DNA from: Azohydromonas caseinilytica
Lineage (GTDB): Bacteria; Pseudomonadota; Gammaproteobacteria; Burkholderiales; Burkholderiaceae_C
Assembly: GCF_012927045.1 (NCBI RefSeq)
Contig: NZ_JABBFW010000040.1
Location: forward strand, 1-38,846
DNA length: 38,846 nt
Direction of reading: 5' to 3'
Shown: positions 24,696-32,543 of the stretch, piece after piece
Layout: every line of letters starts with the position of its first letter
Position numbering within the stretch: position 1 is the stretch's first letter
The notes under the pieces: generated by a model
Database searches by the model: none
Told to the model about the DNA's origin: nothing
Seen by the model: the letters and a program-made list of their open reading frames with translations, nothing else
Translations under genes and position numbers: made by a program

Positions 24696-25976
24696 TCAGG
24701 CCTGGGCCGGCAGGCGCCACAGCGTGCTGCGCGTCATGTGCTCCACCAGGTCCACGGCCTTGTCGTAGGCGTCGCGGGCGCGCAGCAGCGTCTTCTGGCT
24801 GCCCACGTACTTGGAGATGTCGTACACGGTATTGAGGCTCATGCCGCCGACGCGTACCGCCGCGGTCTCCGGGATTTCCAGGTTCAGCAGGTGGCGGCCG
24901 AAGCCGTCCTGCATCCACTTCAGGATCTCCTTGGTGTGCAGCTTGGTGTTGTCCACCTTGCTCGGCACGACGCCAATCCACGAGTAGACCTTGCTGGCCA
25001 GCCCGCGGTCGGTGCCGGCCAGTTCGGCCATCATCGAGAAGAACTGGCCCGAGCTGGTGAAGTCCAGGCCTTCGGGCGGCAGCGGCACCAGCAGCGCATC
25101 GGCAGCCCAGTAGGTGGTCATGGTCAGGTACGACAGCGCCGGCGGGGTATCGATGATGATGAAGTCGTACTCGTCGCGCGGACCCAGGCGCAGCGCGTTC
25201 TCCAGCACCTCCAGGAACAGGAAGTTGGGCTCCGCCGAGTTCTTCATCATCGCGGCCTGCTGGCGGATGGGCAGGAAGAACTCGCCCGCGAACAGCGAGG
25301 AATTGCCCGGCACCAGGTCGATGCCGTCCCAGTAGCTGGGCTTGATCGACTCCTGCAGCGTGGAGCGCGCGCCCTCGCGGTCGCGCGGCAGCATCAGCGG
25401 CATCACGGTTTCCTCGGCGTCGAAGTCCGTGGGCGTCAGGCCGAACAGGGAAGTGAGCGAACCCTGCGGGTCGTAGTCGATGCACAGCACCTTGTAGCCG
25501 CGCAGCGACAGGCCCTGTGCCAGCGACATGCTCAGCACGGTCTTGCCCACGCCGCCCTTGAAGTTGCCCACCGTGATGACGGCGCCCATCTGCCCTTCGG
25601 CGCGGTGGTACATCGAACCCTCGGCCCGCACCCAGGCGCGGGCATCCTCCAACGAGAACATGCGGTTGCGCGAGGCCGCGCGCTCATCGCTCACCGGCTT
25701 CTTGCCCGCGCCTGTGGGCAGGCCTCGCTCCTCGGCACGCTGCAGCAGGCGCTTGAACTTCTCGTAGGACTGCCCGCACAGCGCCGCCACCTGGGCCGCA
25801 TTGAACACCGGCGGCGCCTTCATGCCCTCGGGCCGGAAGATCACCTGCTTGATGCGCTCGTTCAGGTCCGTGACCCGCTCGCCCAGCTGCTGCAGGTCTT
25901 CCATCGACACCGAGCTCGCCGTCGCCACCGCGTCCTTGGGCTGCCGCTGCACCGCCCGTTCGTTGGCCACTTCCAT
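24696..25976 (-). CDS. parA: ParA partition ATPase (type Ia, with N-terminal DNA-binding region)
   Basis: A 426-residue Walker-type ATPase. The deviant Walker A motif is KGGVGKT at about 140-146, followed by YKVLCIDYDPQGSLTSLF (Walker A') and FIIIDTPPALSYL. The 130-residue N-terminal extension contains a helical, MerR/AlpA-like region (FNAAQVAALCGQSYEKFKRLL and SLEDARAWV), as in large type Ia ParA proteins that autorepress their operon. The ATG at 25976 has an excellent GGAGGAAA ribosome site and is preferred to an in-frame start at 26021. It works with ParB to position the replicon at the candidate parS sites. It is divergent to the rep gene across the iteron region. Confidence 0.95.
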   Translation of the reverse strand: MEVANERAVQRQPKDAVATASSVSMEDLQQLGERVTDLNERIKQVIFRPEGMKAPPVFNAAQVAALCGQSYEKFKRLLQRAEERGLPTGAGKKPVSDERAASRNRMFSLEDARAWVRAEGSMYHRAEGQMGAVITVGNFKGGVGKTVLSMSLAQGLSLRGYKVLCIDYDPQGSLTSLFGLTPTDFDAEETVMPLMLPRDREGARSTLQESIKPSYWDGIDLVPGNSSLFAGEFFLPIRQQAAMMKNSAEPNFLFLEVLENALRLGPRDEYDFIIIDTPPALSYLTMTTYWAADALLVPLPPEGLDFTSSGQFFSMMAELAGTDRGLASKVYSWIGVVPSKVDNTKLHTKEILKWMQDGFGRHLLNLEIPETAAVRVGGMSLNTVYDISKYVGSQKTLLRARDAYDKAVDLVEHMTRSTLWRLPAQA

Positions 25977-26066
25977 GTCTTTCCTCCAGGGGTTCGATTG
26001 ACGGGCTGCACTGTAAAGCACACGCCTACCCCTCGAACCCGCACTGCACTACGAAGCAACAAATCA

Positions 26067-26100
26067 ACCGTGATTTTGGTGAAACCACCAAATCGTCGGT
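26067..26100. promoter_or_regulatory. Imperfect palindrome, likely parAB operator
   Basis: The core TTTGGTG-AAAC-CACCAAA (26075-26092) is a perfect 7-bp inverted repeat. It is flanked by further paired blocks (ACCG at 26067 and CGGT at 26097). It lies about 100 bp upstream of the parA start. Large ParA proteins with an N-terminal DNA-binding region usually bind such a site to repress their own operon. Confidence 0.55.
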
Positions 26101-26159
26101 TACTTCAACTTCAATGCGGGTGAAATTCGGCCGGAGGCGGTCCCAACGCGCCCGCCAGA

Positions 26160-26719
26160 CCCAAAAAAGCTCACCCGTGCGCTGGCCACGGCGCTGCAGA
26201 CGCCCGGGGGACCACCTCTCTGGCCGGGAGGCGGGGAGAAGGCGGTCGGCAAACCTTGCGGCGGCGCCCGCACGGTGTCCTGACCACCCCAAGAAAGCTC
26301 ACCTGACTGCCGGATGCCGGCCCCAGGAAAGCTCACTTCAAGCGTTCGAGGCGCGTTGCAACCCATCCCAAAAAAGCTCACCTGGGCGCGTCCGCGACAC
26401 GCGACCCGCCGCCCCAAAACAGCTCACCCGGGAATGTGCTAGCCGACAGCGCCGCGGAGCCCAAAAAGGCTCACCCGAAATGCACCCGGGTTGCCGTCGT
26501 GAACGGCAACGACGGCGCTATGAACCGAACCTGCTAAAAGCCGCCTGCCGCGGGCGCCACTGCCGAGCGGGACGGGGCAGCAGCGGCCTGGTTGCGCGCG
26601 CCAAGGACATATCCACTCACCCGACCGCCCAAAAGCGCTCACCTCCAGCAGGCCAGACGTCCATATCCACTCACCCACAGACCCAAAACGGCTCACCCAA
26701 GGCCCCAAAGCCGCTCACC
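26160..26719 (+). repeat. Iteron array (nine direct repeats, consensus CCCAAAAAAGCTCACC)
   Basis: Nine copies, all in the same direction, begin at 26160, 26288, 26322, 26367, 26413, 26460, 26628, 26682 and 26704. GCTCAC is invariant, the last base is C in all but the third copy, and the CCCA start is fixed; the A-rich middle varies (AAAAAA, AGAAA, AAACA, AAGCC). Start-to-start spacing is 128, 34, 45, 46, 47, 168, 54 and 22 bp. These are the expected binding sites of the Rep initiator encoded at 26865. Confidence 0.92.
26608..26697 (+). repeat. 54-bp composite repeat: variant iteron plus iteron, two copies
   Basis: CATATCCACTCACCC occurs at 26608-26622 and 26662-26676, exactly 54 bp apart. 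Each is followed 20 bp later (start to start) by a full iteron (26628 and 26682). The variant keeps the CTCACC end of the iteron. Its ATATCCACT block differs from the DnaA box TTATCCACA only at the first and last base. Confidence 0.7.
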
Positions 26720-26861
26720 TGAAATCGAAAAAAGCAAGGCTCATCAACTACTTGCGCGCGCATCAATCCTCAAGCACTCAACTCTGATTCTTCAAGCTCA
26801 TCAAGCGACCGATCGCGGTGACGAAACCAAGTGAACAACTTCCCGGCCCTCCACTTCGCCT

Positions 26862-26874
26862 CAGGTGAGCGCTG
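26862..26874 (-). promoter_or_regulatory. Inverted iteron at the rep start codon
   Basis: On the minus strand this reads CAGCGCTCACCTG, matching the right half of the iterons (closest to the copy at 26628). It is the only inverted copy and overlaps the GTG start of rep. In many iteron plasmids an inverted partial iteron near the rep promoter is the operator for Rep autorepression. Confidence 0.6.
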
Positions 26875-28478
26875 TTGACCCGAGCGCACTTATCGAGCAC
26901 AGTCCGGCTCCCCGTCGTGGAGCTGTCTTGAAAACGCCTGGACCATCGCAAGCCGAACTGCCCCTGAAGAGCCCGGGCCGCAGGCGCGCAGCCGGCGCCC
27001 AGGAGAGCCCGCCCAACTCACGCAAGGCGGCGGCACCGACGCTCTCCGTGCCACCGACGCCGCGCGGCGGCATGGTGGTCAAGCCGGTGGAAACCATCGC
27101 GCTGCGGGTGACGAAGGGCAAGGCCACGCTGCTGGGCCGTCGCTTCTGGAACTGCCTGGTCAAGCACGCGCAGCTGCACAGTCCCAACGCCGAGAACATG
27201 TACGAGATGCCGGTGGCGGTGCTGAAGAAGCTGGCCGGCTTCGACAGCAAGAACATGGAGGTGCTGGCCTCCACGCTCACCGAGCTGCAGACCATCGCGG
27301 TGAACTGGGGTGACAGCCCCAAGAACTTCTCCCGGGAGTCCTACCGCTGGGAGAGCGCGACACTGCTGAGCTACGCCTCCATCCGCAAGAAGGCGGGCGA
27401 GGGCCCCACGCTGGTGTTCGATTTCCACCCGGCGGTGCGGCCCTACATCCTCAAGCCCGAGGTCTACTCACTGATCTCGCTGGAGATCCAGCGGCGCTTC
27501 CGTACCGTGGGCGGGTTGGTGCTGTACGAGATCGGCGAACGCTATCTTTCCAGCCCGAACGGGCTCTCGGCCCGGCTGCACTGGACGGAGTGGCATCACA
27601 TCCTCACCAGCCGCAGCCGCGACGACAAGAGCGGCAAGGGCAAGTCGCCGGAGTGGAAGTACTTCAAGCGCGACGTGCTCGATCCGGCCGTGCGCGAGGT
27701 GAACAAGGAGCAGGACAAGTTCACCATCGATTACCACGTCGCCAAGGCCGGGCGCTTCACCACCGACTTGCAGTTCGTCGTCAAGGCCAACCGCAAGGCC
27801 CTGGCCGCGCCGGTGGACCTGGAGCAGTGGCAGCTCGATCGCCTGGCGCAGTGGGGCGTGCCGGGCACCGAGGCCGCCAGGCTGCTGGAGAAGCTTGGTC
27901 CCGGCGACCGCATCAAGGTCATCGAGACCGTGGAGCGGCGCCTGCAGAAGAGCGAGCAGCTCGGCGACGTCAAGAGCGTCCCGGCCTATCTGCACACGGT
28001 GGTGGCGCAGGGGCTGGAGAGCGGCGTCTTCAGCGGGGAGTTTCCCGATGTGCCGGACGCCGCGCCCAAGCCGGCCGCGGCACGCCGCGAGCGCGCCACG
28101 CCACCCGCTTCCGCACCCGCCGCGGTGACCGCACCGCCGGCTGCACCGGTGGTCCCGGCACCTGCGACAGGGCCTGCGCGCACGCCGGCCACAGCACCGC
28201 CCCATGCCCAGGAGCTGTGGATGGCGGCCAAGGACCTGTTCCTGACGCTGCCCGAGGCGCAGAAGCAGCACTGGTACGCCCGCTATGAGGCGCAGCGGGT
28301 CGGCCCCCAGTCGCCGCTGGCCGCGAGCCCGGACTACGGACGGCTGCCCGAGGTGCGCATCTGGCGCGACTTCATGAAGGCGCGCCAGCTCAATCCCAAC
28401 GCGAAGCTGGGCACCTCGGCGCTGGTGTACTTCTCCAAGTGGCTGGCGCCGGTGTGGGCCGAGGAAGGGCGCCTGTAG
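26865..28478 (+). CDS. Replication initiator protein (Rep_3-type), extended
   Basis: A 537-residue initiator, far longer than the usual 230-330 residues of Rep_3 plasmid initiators. Residues 1-68 are a low-complexity Pro/Ala/Arg leader. The winged-helix initiator region runs from about 70 to 330 (ALRVTKGKATLLGRRFWN, KKLAGFDSKNMEVLASTLTEL, YSLISLEIQRRFRTVGGLVLYEI, and SPEWKYFKRDVLDPAVREVN). A Pro/Ala-rich linker follows (about 395-450), and then a separate C-terminal domain of about 90 residues (ELWMAAKDLFLTLPEAQKQHWY to the end). It should bind the iterons upstream and open the origin. The start is a GTG at 26865, the first possible start after an in-frame stop; it lacks a clear ribosome site, and the ATG at 27072 is an alternative that would delete the leader. 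Confidence 0.88.
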   Translation: MSAVDPSALIEHSPAPRRGAVLKTPGPSQAELPLKSPGRRRAAGAQESPPNSRKAAAPTLSVPPTPRGGMVVKPVETIALRVTKGKATLLGRRFWNCLVKHAQLHSPNAENMYEMPVAVLKKLAGFDSKNMEVLASTLTELQTIAVNWGDSPKNFSRESYRWESATLLSYASIRKKAGEGPTLVFDFHPAVRPYILKPEVYSLISLEIQRRFRTVGGLVLYEIGERYLSSPNGLSARLHWTEWHHILTSRSRDDKSGKGKSPEWKYFKRDVLDPAVREVNKEQDKFTIDYHVAKAGRFTTDLQFVVKANRKALAAPVDLEQWQLDRLAQWGVPGTEAARLLEKLGPGDRIKVIETVERRLQKSEQLGDVKSVPAYLHTVVAQGLESGVFSGEFPDVPDAAPKPAAARRERATPPASAPAAVTAPPAAPVVPAPATGPARTPATAPPHAQELWMAAKDLFLTLPEAQKQHWYARYEAQRVGPQSPLAASPDYGRLPEVRIWRDFMKARQLNPNAKLGTSALVYFSKWLAPVWAEEGRL

Positions 28479-28541
28479 CGGACGCGGCAGGTGCCGGCCG
28501 CGCGCTGGCGGTACAACGGGCGCTCCTTCAGCACGAGGTAC

Positions 28542-29459
28542 ATGTCCGCCATGACCGATCCCAAAGCTCCGCGCCAGACCGCTGCCGACTTCCATCCCGA
28601 GGTCCTGCGCCTGTTCGACCAGTACGTGCACGGCGGCATCGACCGCCGCATGTTTCTCGACCGGGCCACGCGCTATGCGGTGGCTGGCGGCACCACCGCG
28701 GCCGGCCTGCTGGCGGCATTGAGCCCGGATTTCGCGCGCGCGCAGAAGGTCGTGCCGACGGACCCGCGCCTCAAGGCCGACTTCGTCGAGATCGATTCGC
28801 CGGCCGGCTACGGCAAGGCGCGGGCGTACGTGGTGCGCCCGGCGCGGGCGCGGGGCCCGCTGCCGGTGGTGCTGGTGGCGCATGAGAACCGCGGTCTCAA
28901 TCCGCATATCGAGGACATTGCCCGCCGCCTGGCGCTGGAGGGCTTCATGGCCGTGGCGCCGGACGCGCTGTTCCCGCTGGGCGGCTATCCGGGCGACGAG
29001 GACAAGGCGCGCGAGCGCTTCGCACAGCTCGATGCCGCCAAGACGCGCGAGGACTTCGTGGCCGCCGCCGGCTGGGCGCGCAATGCCGCCGGCGGCAACG
29101 GGCGTCTGGGCGCCGTGGGCTTCTGCTGGGGCGGCGGTACGGTCAACATGCTGGCCACGCGCATGCCGGATCTGGCTGCGGCCGTGCCCTTCTACGGTCC
29201 CGCGCCGGCGCTGGACCAAGCGGCCCGGATCAAGGCGCAGATGCTGCTGGTCTTCGCCGACAACGACGAGCGAGTCAATGCAACCTGGCCGCCGTACGAG
29301 GAGGCCCTGAAGCAAGCCGGCGTACGCTACGAGGCCTTCAAGTACGCCGGCACGCAGCACGGCTTCCACAACGACACCACGCCGCGCTACGACGAGGCGG
29401 CGGCGCGCCGAGCCTGGAGCCGCACCCTGGCGTTGTTCAACCGGACGCTGCGCACGTGA
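28542..29459 (+). CDS. Dienelactone hydrolase-family protein, exported
   Basis: A 305-residue alpha/beta hydrolase of the DLH family. After about 30 residues there is a twin-arginine-like leader (DRRMFLDRATRYAVAGGTTAAG, ending FARAQ). A similar 'FHPEVL...YVHG.ISRRxFL' start is typical of exported carboxymethylenebutenolidase-like proteins. The catalytic triad is visible: the cysteine nucleophile in GFCWGGG (about 195), the aspartate in FADNDERVN, and the histidine in TQHGFHND. The start at ATG 28542 has a GAGG ribosome site. True dienelactone hydrolase is cytosolic and acts in chlorocatechol degradation; the role of exported relatives is unclear. It stands between rep and the T6SS genes. Confidence 0.88.
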   Translation: MSAMTDPKAPRQTAADFHPEVLRLFDQYVHGGIDRRMFLDRATRYAVAGGTTAAGLLAALSPDFARAQKVVPTDPRLKADFVEIDSPAGYGKARAYVVRPARARGPLPVVLVAHENRGLNPHIEDIARRLALEGFMAVAPDALFPLGGYPGDEDKARERFAQLDAAKTREDFVAAAGWARNAAGGNGRLGAVGFCWGGGTVNMLATRMPDLAAAVPFYGPAPALDQAARIKAQMLLVFADNDERVNATWPPYEEALKQAGVRYEAFKYAGTQHGFHNDTTPRYDEAAARRAWSRTLALFNRTLRT

Positions 29460-29640
29460 AACCCACGGCGCGCCGCTGTCGGGTGAAGGTGTGTCGCGAA
29501 GCGTCCAGGAGCGCAGGGCTGCAGCTGCGCTCGGCGCTCGGCGCTCGGGAAACCGGCTATTGCGGACGCGGGGTCGATGCCGGTGTGATGCATGGGGCCG
29601 GCCATGGTCGGCTCACATCCCAACCCGCCTCTTCCCGCCG

Positions 29641-30720
29641 ATGGATCTCGAACCCTTCATCGCTTCCCTGTCGCCTGAGCAGCCTTGCGGCGCCGACCTG
29701 TCCTTTTCACCCGAAATCGACGCCATCCGCGAGATGCGCCGCGAGGACGACCCCTCGCTGGCCCAGGGCGAATGGGTCGCGCCGTTGAAGACCGCCGACT
29801 GGGCCGGCGTGGCGCGCGCCTGCGAGACGCTGCTGCGCACCACCTCTAAGGATCTGGCCGTCGCCGGTTGGCTCACCGACGCCTGGGCGCGCCTGCGCGG
29901 CTTCGCCGGGCTGGCGCAGGGGCTGGAGCTCACCGCCGCGCTGATCGAGCGCTACTGGCCCACGCTGCACCCGCTGGCCGACGGCGACGACCAGGAGCAG
30001 CGTATCGGCTGCCTGGCCTGGCTGGCCACGGGCGTGAAGAACCTGGCCGGCCAGATCACGCTGGTCGAGGGCGCAGGCCAGCGCCTGAGCCTGGTGGAGA
30101 TCGAGGCGGCACGGCAGCGCAAGAGCGGCTTGGAACCCGGCGTCGAGGAGGCCGCACCGCAGGGGTGCTCCGACACGCCGGTGCTGACCCTGGAGGCCGT
30201 GCTGCGCACTGTCGGGGCCGGCGGCCGTGCCGGCTTCGAGGCGCGGCGCGAGACGATCGCCGCGACCCGGAGCGCCCTGCTGCGCCTGCAAACCGCGGTC
30301 GATACCCAACTGCCGGACGACGGGCCTTCCTTCGCCGCGGCACGCGCGGCGCTGGAGCATGTGGCACAGACCTGGGAGCGGCTGGGACGCGATGCCGGTG
30401 TGGCGTCACCGGTGCAGGCCACGACAGTTGCGGAGGCCGAAGAAGCCACGGCCCCGGGCGCTGGCCCGGCGGCGGTGCCGGAAGTTTCGACCGGAGGCGC
30501 CATCCGATCCCGCGCACAGGCGCTGCAGCAACTGCGCCTGGTGGCCGACTACTTCCGCCAGGCCGAGCCGCACAGCCCCGTGGCCTACCTGGCCGACAAG
30601 GCGGCCCGCTGGGGCGAGATGCCGCTGCACGAGTGGCTGCGCGCCGTGGTGAAGGATGGCGCCGCGCTGGCGTCCTTCGAGGACCTGCTCGGCGTGGAAC
30701 CGCGCGAGCTGCGCGGCTGA
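29641..30720 (+). CDS. tssA: Type VI secretion protein TssA
   Basis: A 359-residue TssA. The N-terminal ImpA_N domain (residues about 1-120) has PCGADLSFSPEIDAIREMRREDDPS, a typical TssA start, followed by WAGVARACETLLRTTSKDLAVAGWLTDAW. The C-terminal block RSRAQALQQLRLVADYFRQAEPHSPVAYLADKAARWG is the family's conserved end. TssA caps the growing sheath and tail tube and primes baseplate assembly. It has its own upstream region (29460-29640) and converges with the tssM operon, its stop lying 10 bp from the OmpA-family gene end. Length fits the TssA1-like class with a shorter C-terminus. Confidence 0.92.
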   Translation: MDLEPFIASLSPEQPCGADLSFSPEIDAIREMRREDDPSLAQGEWVAPLKTADWAGVARACETLLRTTSKDLAVAGWLTDAWARLRGFAGLAQGLELTAALIERYWPTLHPLADGDDQEQRIGCLAWLATGVKNLAGQITLVEGAGQRLSLVEIEAARQRKSGLEPGVEEAAPQGCSDTPVLTLEAVLRTVGAGGRAGFEARRETIAATRSALLRLQTAVDTQLPDDGPSFAAARAALEHVAQTWERLGRDAGVASPVQATTVAEAEEATAPGAGPAAVPEVSTGGAIRSRAQALQQLRLVADYFRQAEPHSPVAYLADKAARWGEMPLHEWLRAVVKDGAALASFEDLLGVEPRELRG

Positions 30721-30730
30721 CACTGCGTCT

Positions 30731-31552
30731 TCAGGCCAGCACGCGGAACTCGATGCGCCGGTTGCGCGCCCGGCCTTCGGGGCTTTGGTTGTCCGCCACC
30801 GGCCGGTCCGGGCCGGCGCCGGAGGTCTGGATGTCGGTCGCTGCAATCCCGCGGGCCACCAAGTAGGCCTTGACCGCCTCGGCCCGCGCCGCCGAGAGCT
30901 GCAGGTTGGCCGCGCGCGCGCCGCGGTCGTCGGTGTGGCCCACCACTTCGAAGCGCCGGCCGGCGAACTGGCGCAGCAGCGGCAGCAGGTCGTCCAGCAC
31001 TTTCACGCCCACGGGCGTCAGCGTGGCATTGCCGGGCTCGAACTCGACGGTGCGCTGCGCCAGCGCTGCATCGAGCAATTGCTGCGCTGGCGCTTGCACG
31101 CGCAGCCCGTCGCGCACGGTGTAGGTCGGGTTGTCCAGGCGCATGACCATCTGGCGGATGAGCTGCTGGTGCGCCGTCTCGCTCTCGGTGTGGCCCATGA
31201 CTTCCACCACGTTGCCGTTGATGCGCAGCCGCCCCTGCGTCACCTGTTTCAACTCCGGGGTCAGCACCCGCTGCACGTGCTGGGCCCAGTTGGGTGGCGC
31301 CACCAGCTGGTCGATGCCGAGCTGGTCCACCACACGCTCGGCGCCGTAGAGCTCACGCACCCGGGCAAGGATGGCGGCGCGGGTGGCCTCGTCCGGCACC
31401 GCGCCCGACACCACGACCTTACCCGCTGTGGCCGAGAGAGAGGGCGTCTGAGACTGCGCACGGCAGGGCAGGCCGCCGGCGACGCAGAGCGTCGCCAACA
31501 CGGCGGCGCGCAGGACGCCGCGGCCAGAGGGCAGGGCAGGCAAGTGAGGCAT
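30731..31552 (-). CDS. BON-OmpA family protein of the T6SS cluster
   Basis: A 273-residue exported protein. After a signal peptide (GVLRAAVLATLCVAGGLPCRAQ) comes a BON-like domain (VVVSGAVPDEATRAAILARVREL, about 40-75), a middle region and a C-terminal OmpA domain (FEPGNATLTPVGVKVLDDLLPLL, VVGHTDDRGARAANLQLSAARAEAV, RARNRRIEF). The aspartate of TDDRG and the arginine of RARNRR are the peptidoglycan-binding residues of the family. The start at 31552 has a GGAG ribosome site inside the last codons of tagF. A cysteine near the signal end (PCRAQ) is not a clear lipobox. It probably anchors the T6SS membrane complex to the cell wall, comparable in role to TagL-type proteins. Confidence 0.88.
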   Translation of the reverse strand: MPHLPALPSGRGVLRAAVLATLCVAGGLPCRAQSQTPSLSATAGKVVVSGAVPDEATRAAILARVRELYGAERVVDQLGIDQLVAPPNWAQHVQRVLTPELKQVTQGRLRINGNVVEVMGHTESETAHQQLIRQMVMRLDNPTYTVRDGLRVQAPAQQLLDAALAQRTVEFEPGNATLTPVGVKVLDDLLPLLRQFAGRRFEVVGHTDDRGARAANLQLSAARAEAVKAYLVARGIAATDIQTSGAGPDRPVADNQSPEGRARNRRIEFRVLA

Positions 31553-31556
31553 GGCA

Positions 31557-32543
31557 CTACGCTCCATGAAAACAGGCCTTGAAAGACGCCACGGCCAGCT
31601 GCAGCGACAGCGCGTCCTGGTGCAGGTAGACGTTGAGCTTTCGCATGGCGCCGTCCATCTCGGGATGCGCATCGATCCACTGCGGCGCCTGCAGCTCGAT
31701 GAAGGCATCGGCCGAGCGGCCGGGATCGAACAGCGCTTGCAGCAGGGTTGGCGAGGGCCCGGCAAAGCCCACGACCAACGAGGCAGCTGCCGGCGGCTGC
31801 GCGCGCGGCACCAACAGCACCAGCTCGAAGTTGCCGCGCGCCAGAAAGGGGGTGATGAGCTCGAGCCACAACGCGCCCACGGCGTCCGCCAGCGGTCCAG
31901 GCTCGGGCAGCGGCAGCCGCAAGCCCTTGTCGAGGCGCGATACCCCGCTGGCCGGCACCGGCTGCAGCAGCAGCCCCAGCGCGAGCAGCGCACGGCGCAG
32001 ATCGAAGGCGGGATGCGACCGGCGCAGCAGCCCTTGCAAGCTTCCCAGGGTCTGCGTGGCCAGAAAGTCATGGCGCGCCGTGGCCCAGGTGTCGAGCGGG
32101 TCCTCGAACTCCACGGGTGTGCGGGCTGCGTCGTCGAGCACCTTGGCCACGTCTTCGGCTGCGCAGGCGCGGCTGGCGATCGTCCCCAACCGTTGCCACG
32201 GCCGGCTCAACGCCAAGGGGGCTTGTGCCACGAAGGCCGGGCCACCCGTGTCGAGGGACGCCAGGGTGACGAAGGGAAAGCGCCGGCCCGAGGCATCCAT
32301 GCTCGGCATCAGGTGGCCGGCCAGGGCCAGGCGGCCGCGCGTGCCCAGGACGGCGAAATGCGCGGATGGCATGCGGTCGTAGAGCTGTTTCCAGCGAGCG
32401 TCTTCCGCCAGCCGCTCCAGTCCCTGGCTCAACCATTGGTCCAGCAACTGGGTGAGCACGCCCTGGTGCGTGCTGCGCACGAAGTCGCCGCGCGAGCGCA
32501 CCTTGCCGAACCAGCACAGCGCGAGGGCCGCGGGGCGGCTCAC
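31557..32543 (-). CDS. tagF: Type VI secretion accessory protein TagF (ImpM)
   Basis: A 328-residue TagF. The family signature is at its start: CWFGKVRSRGDFVR, then FAVLGTRGRLALAGHLMPSMDASGRRFPF. Known TagF proteins act in post-translational control of T6SS, often as repressors of assembly that bind Fha. The start is a GTG at 32543 overlapping the tssM stop codon by four bases (GTGA), so translation is coupled. The length is greater than that of minimal TagF proteins (about 200-230 residues), with an extra C-terminal half (residues about 180-328, ELITPFLARGNFELVLL, AFIELQAPQWIDAHPE) that may be a second domain. Confidence 0.88.
   Translation of the reverse strand: MSRPAALALCWFGKVRSRGDFVRSTHQGVLTQLLDQWLSQGLERLAEDARWKQLYDRMPSAHFAVLGTRGRLALAGHLMPSMDASGRRFPFVTLASLDTGGPAFVAQAPLALSRPWQRLGTIASRACAAEDVAKVLDDAARTPVEFEDPLDTWATARHDFLATQTLGSLQGLLRRSHPAFDLRRALLALGLLLQPVPASGVSRLDKGLRLPLPEPGPLADAVGALWLELITPFLARGNFELVLLVPRAQPPAAASLVVGFAGPSPTLLQALFDPGRSADAFIELQAPQWIDAHPEMDGAMRKLNVYLHQDALSLQLAVASFKACFHGA

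Larger units (their letters stand above)
25977..26864. other. Putative replication origin of a secondary replicon
   Basis: An 890-bp non-coding region between divergent parA and rep. It contains an operator-like palindrome near parA, nine iterons (16-bp consensus CCCAAAAAAGCTCACC) plus two variants, and a more AT-rich stretch at about 26720-26850 rich in TCAA/TCAT motifs just before rep, a candidate unwinding element. The arrangement parB-parA-iterons-rep is typical of iteron plasmids and of Burkholderiales second chromosomes. No exact DnaA box (TTATCCACA) was seen. Confidence 0.85.

Noticed and set aside
23279-28478. The par-rep region as an integrated plasmid or integrative element
   Set aside because: No integrase, relaxase, transposase, att-like direct repeat or tRNA gene was seen in the window; a self-standing secondary replicon is simpler. 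Assembly data would decide.
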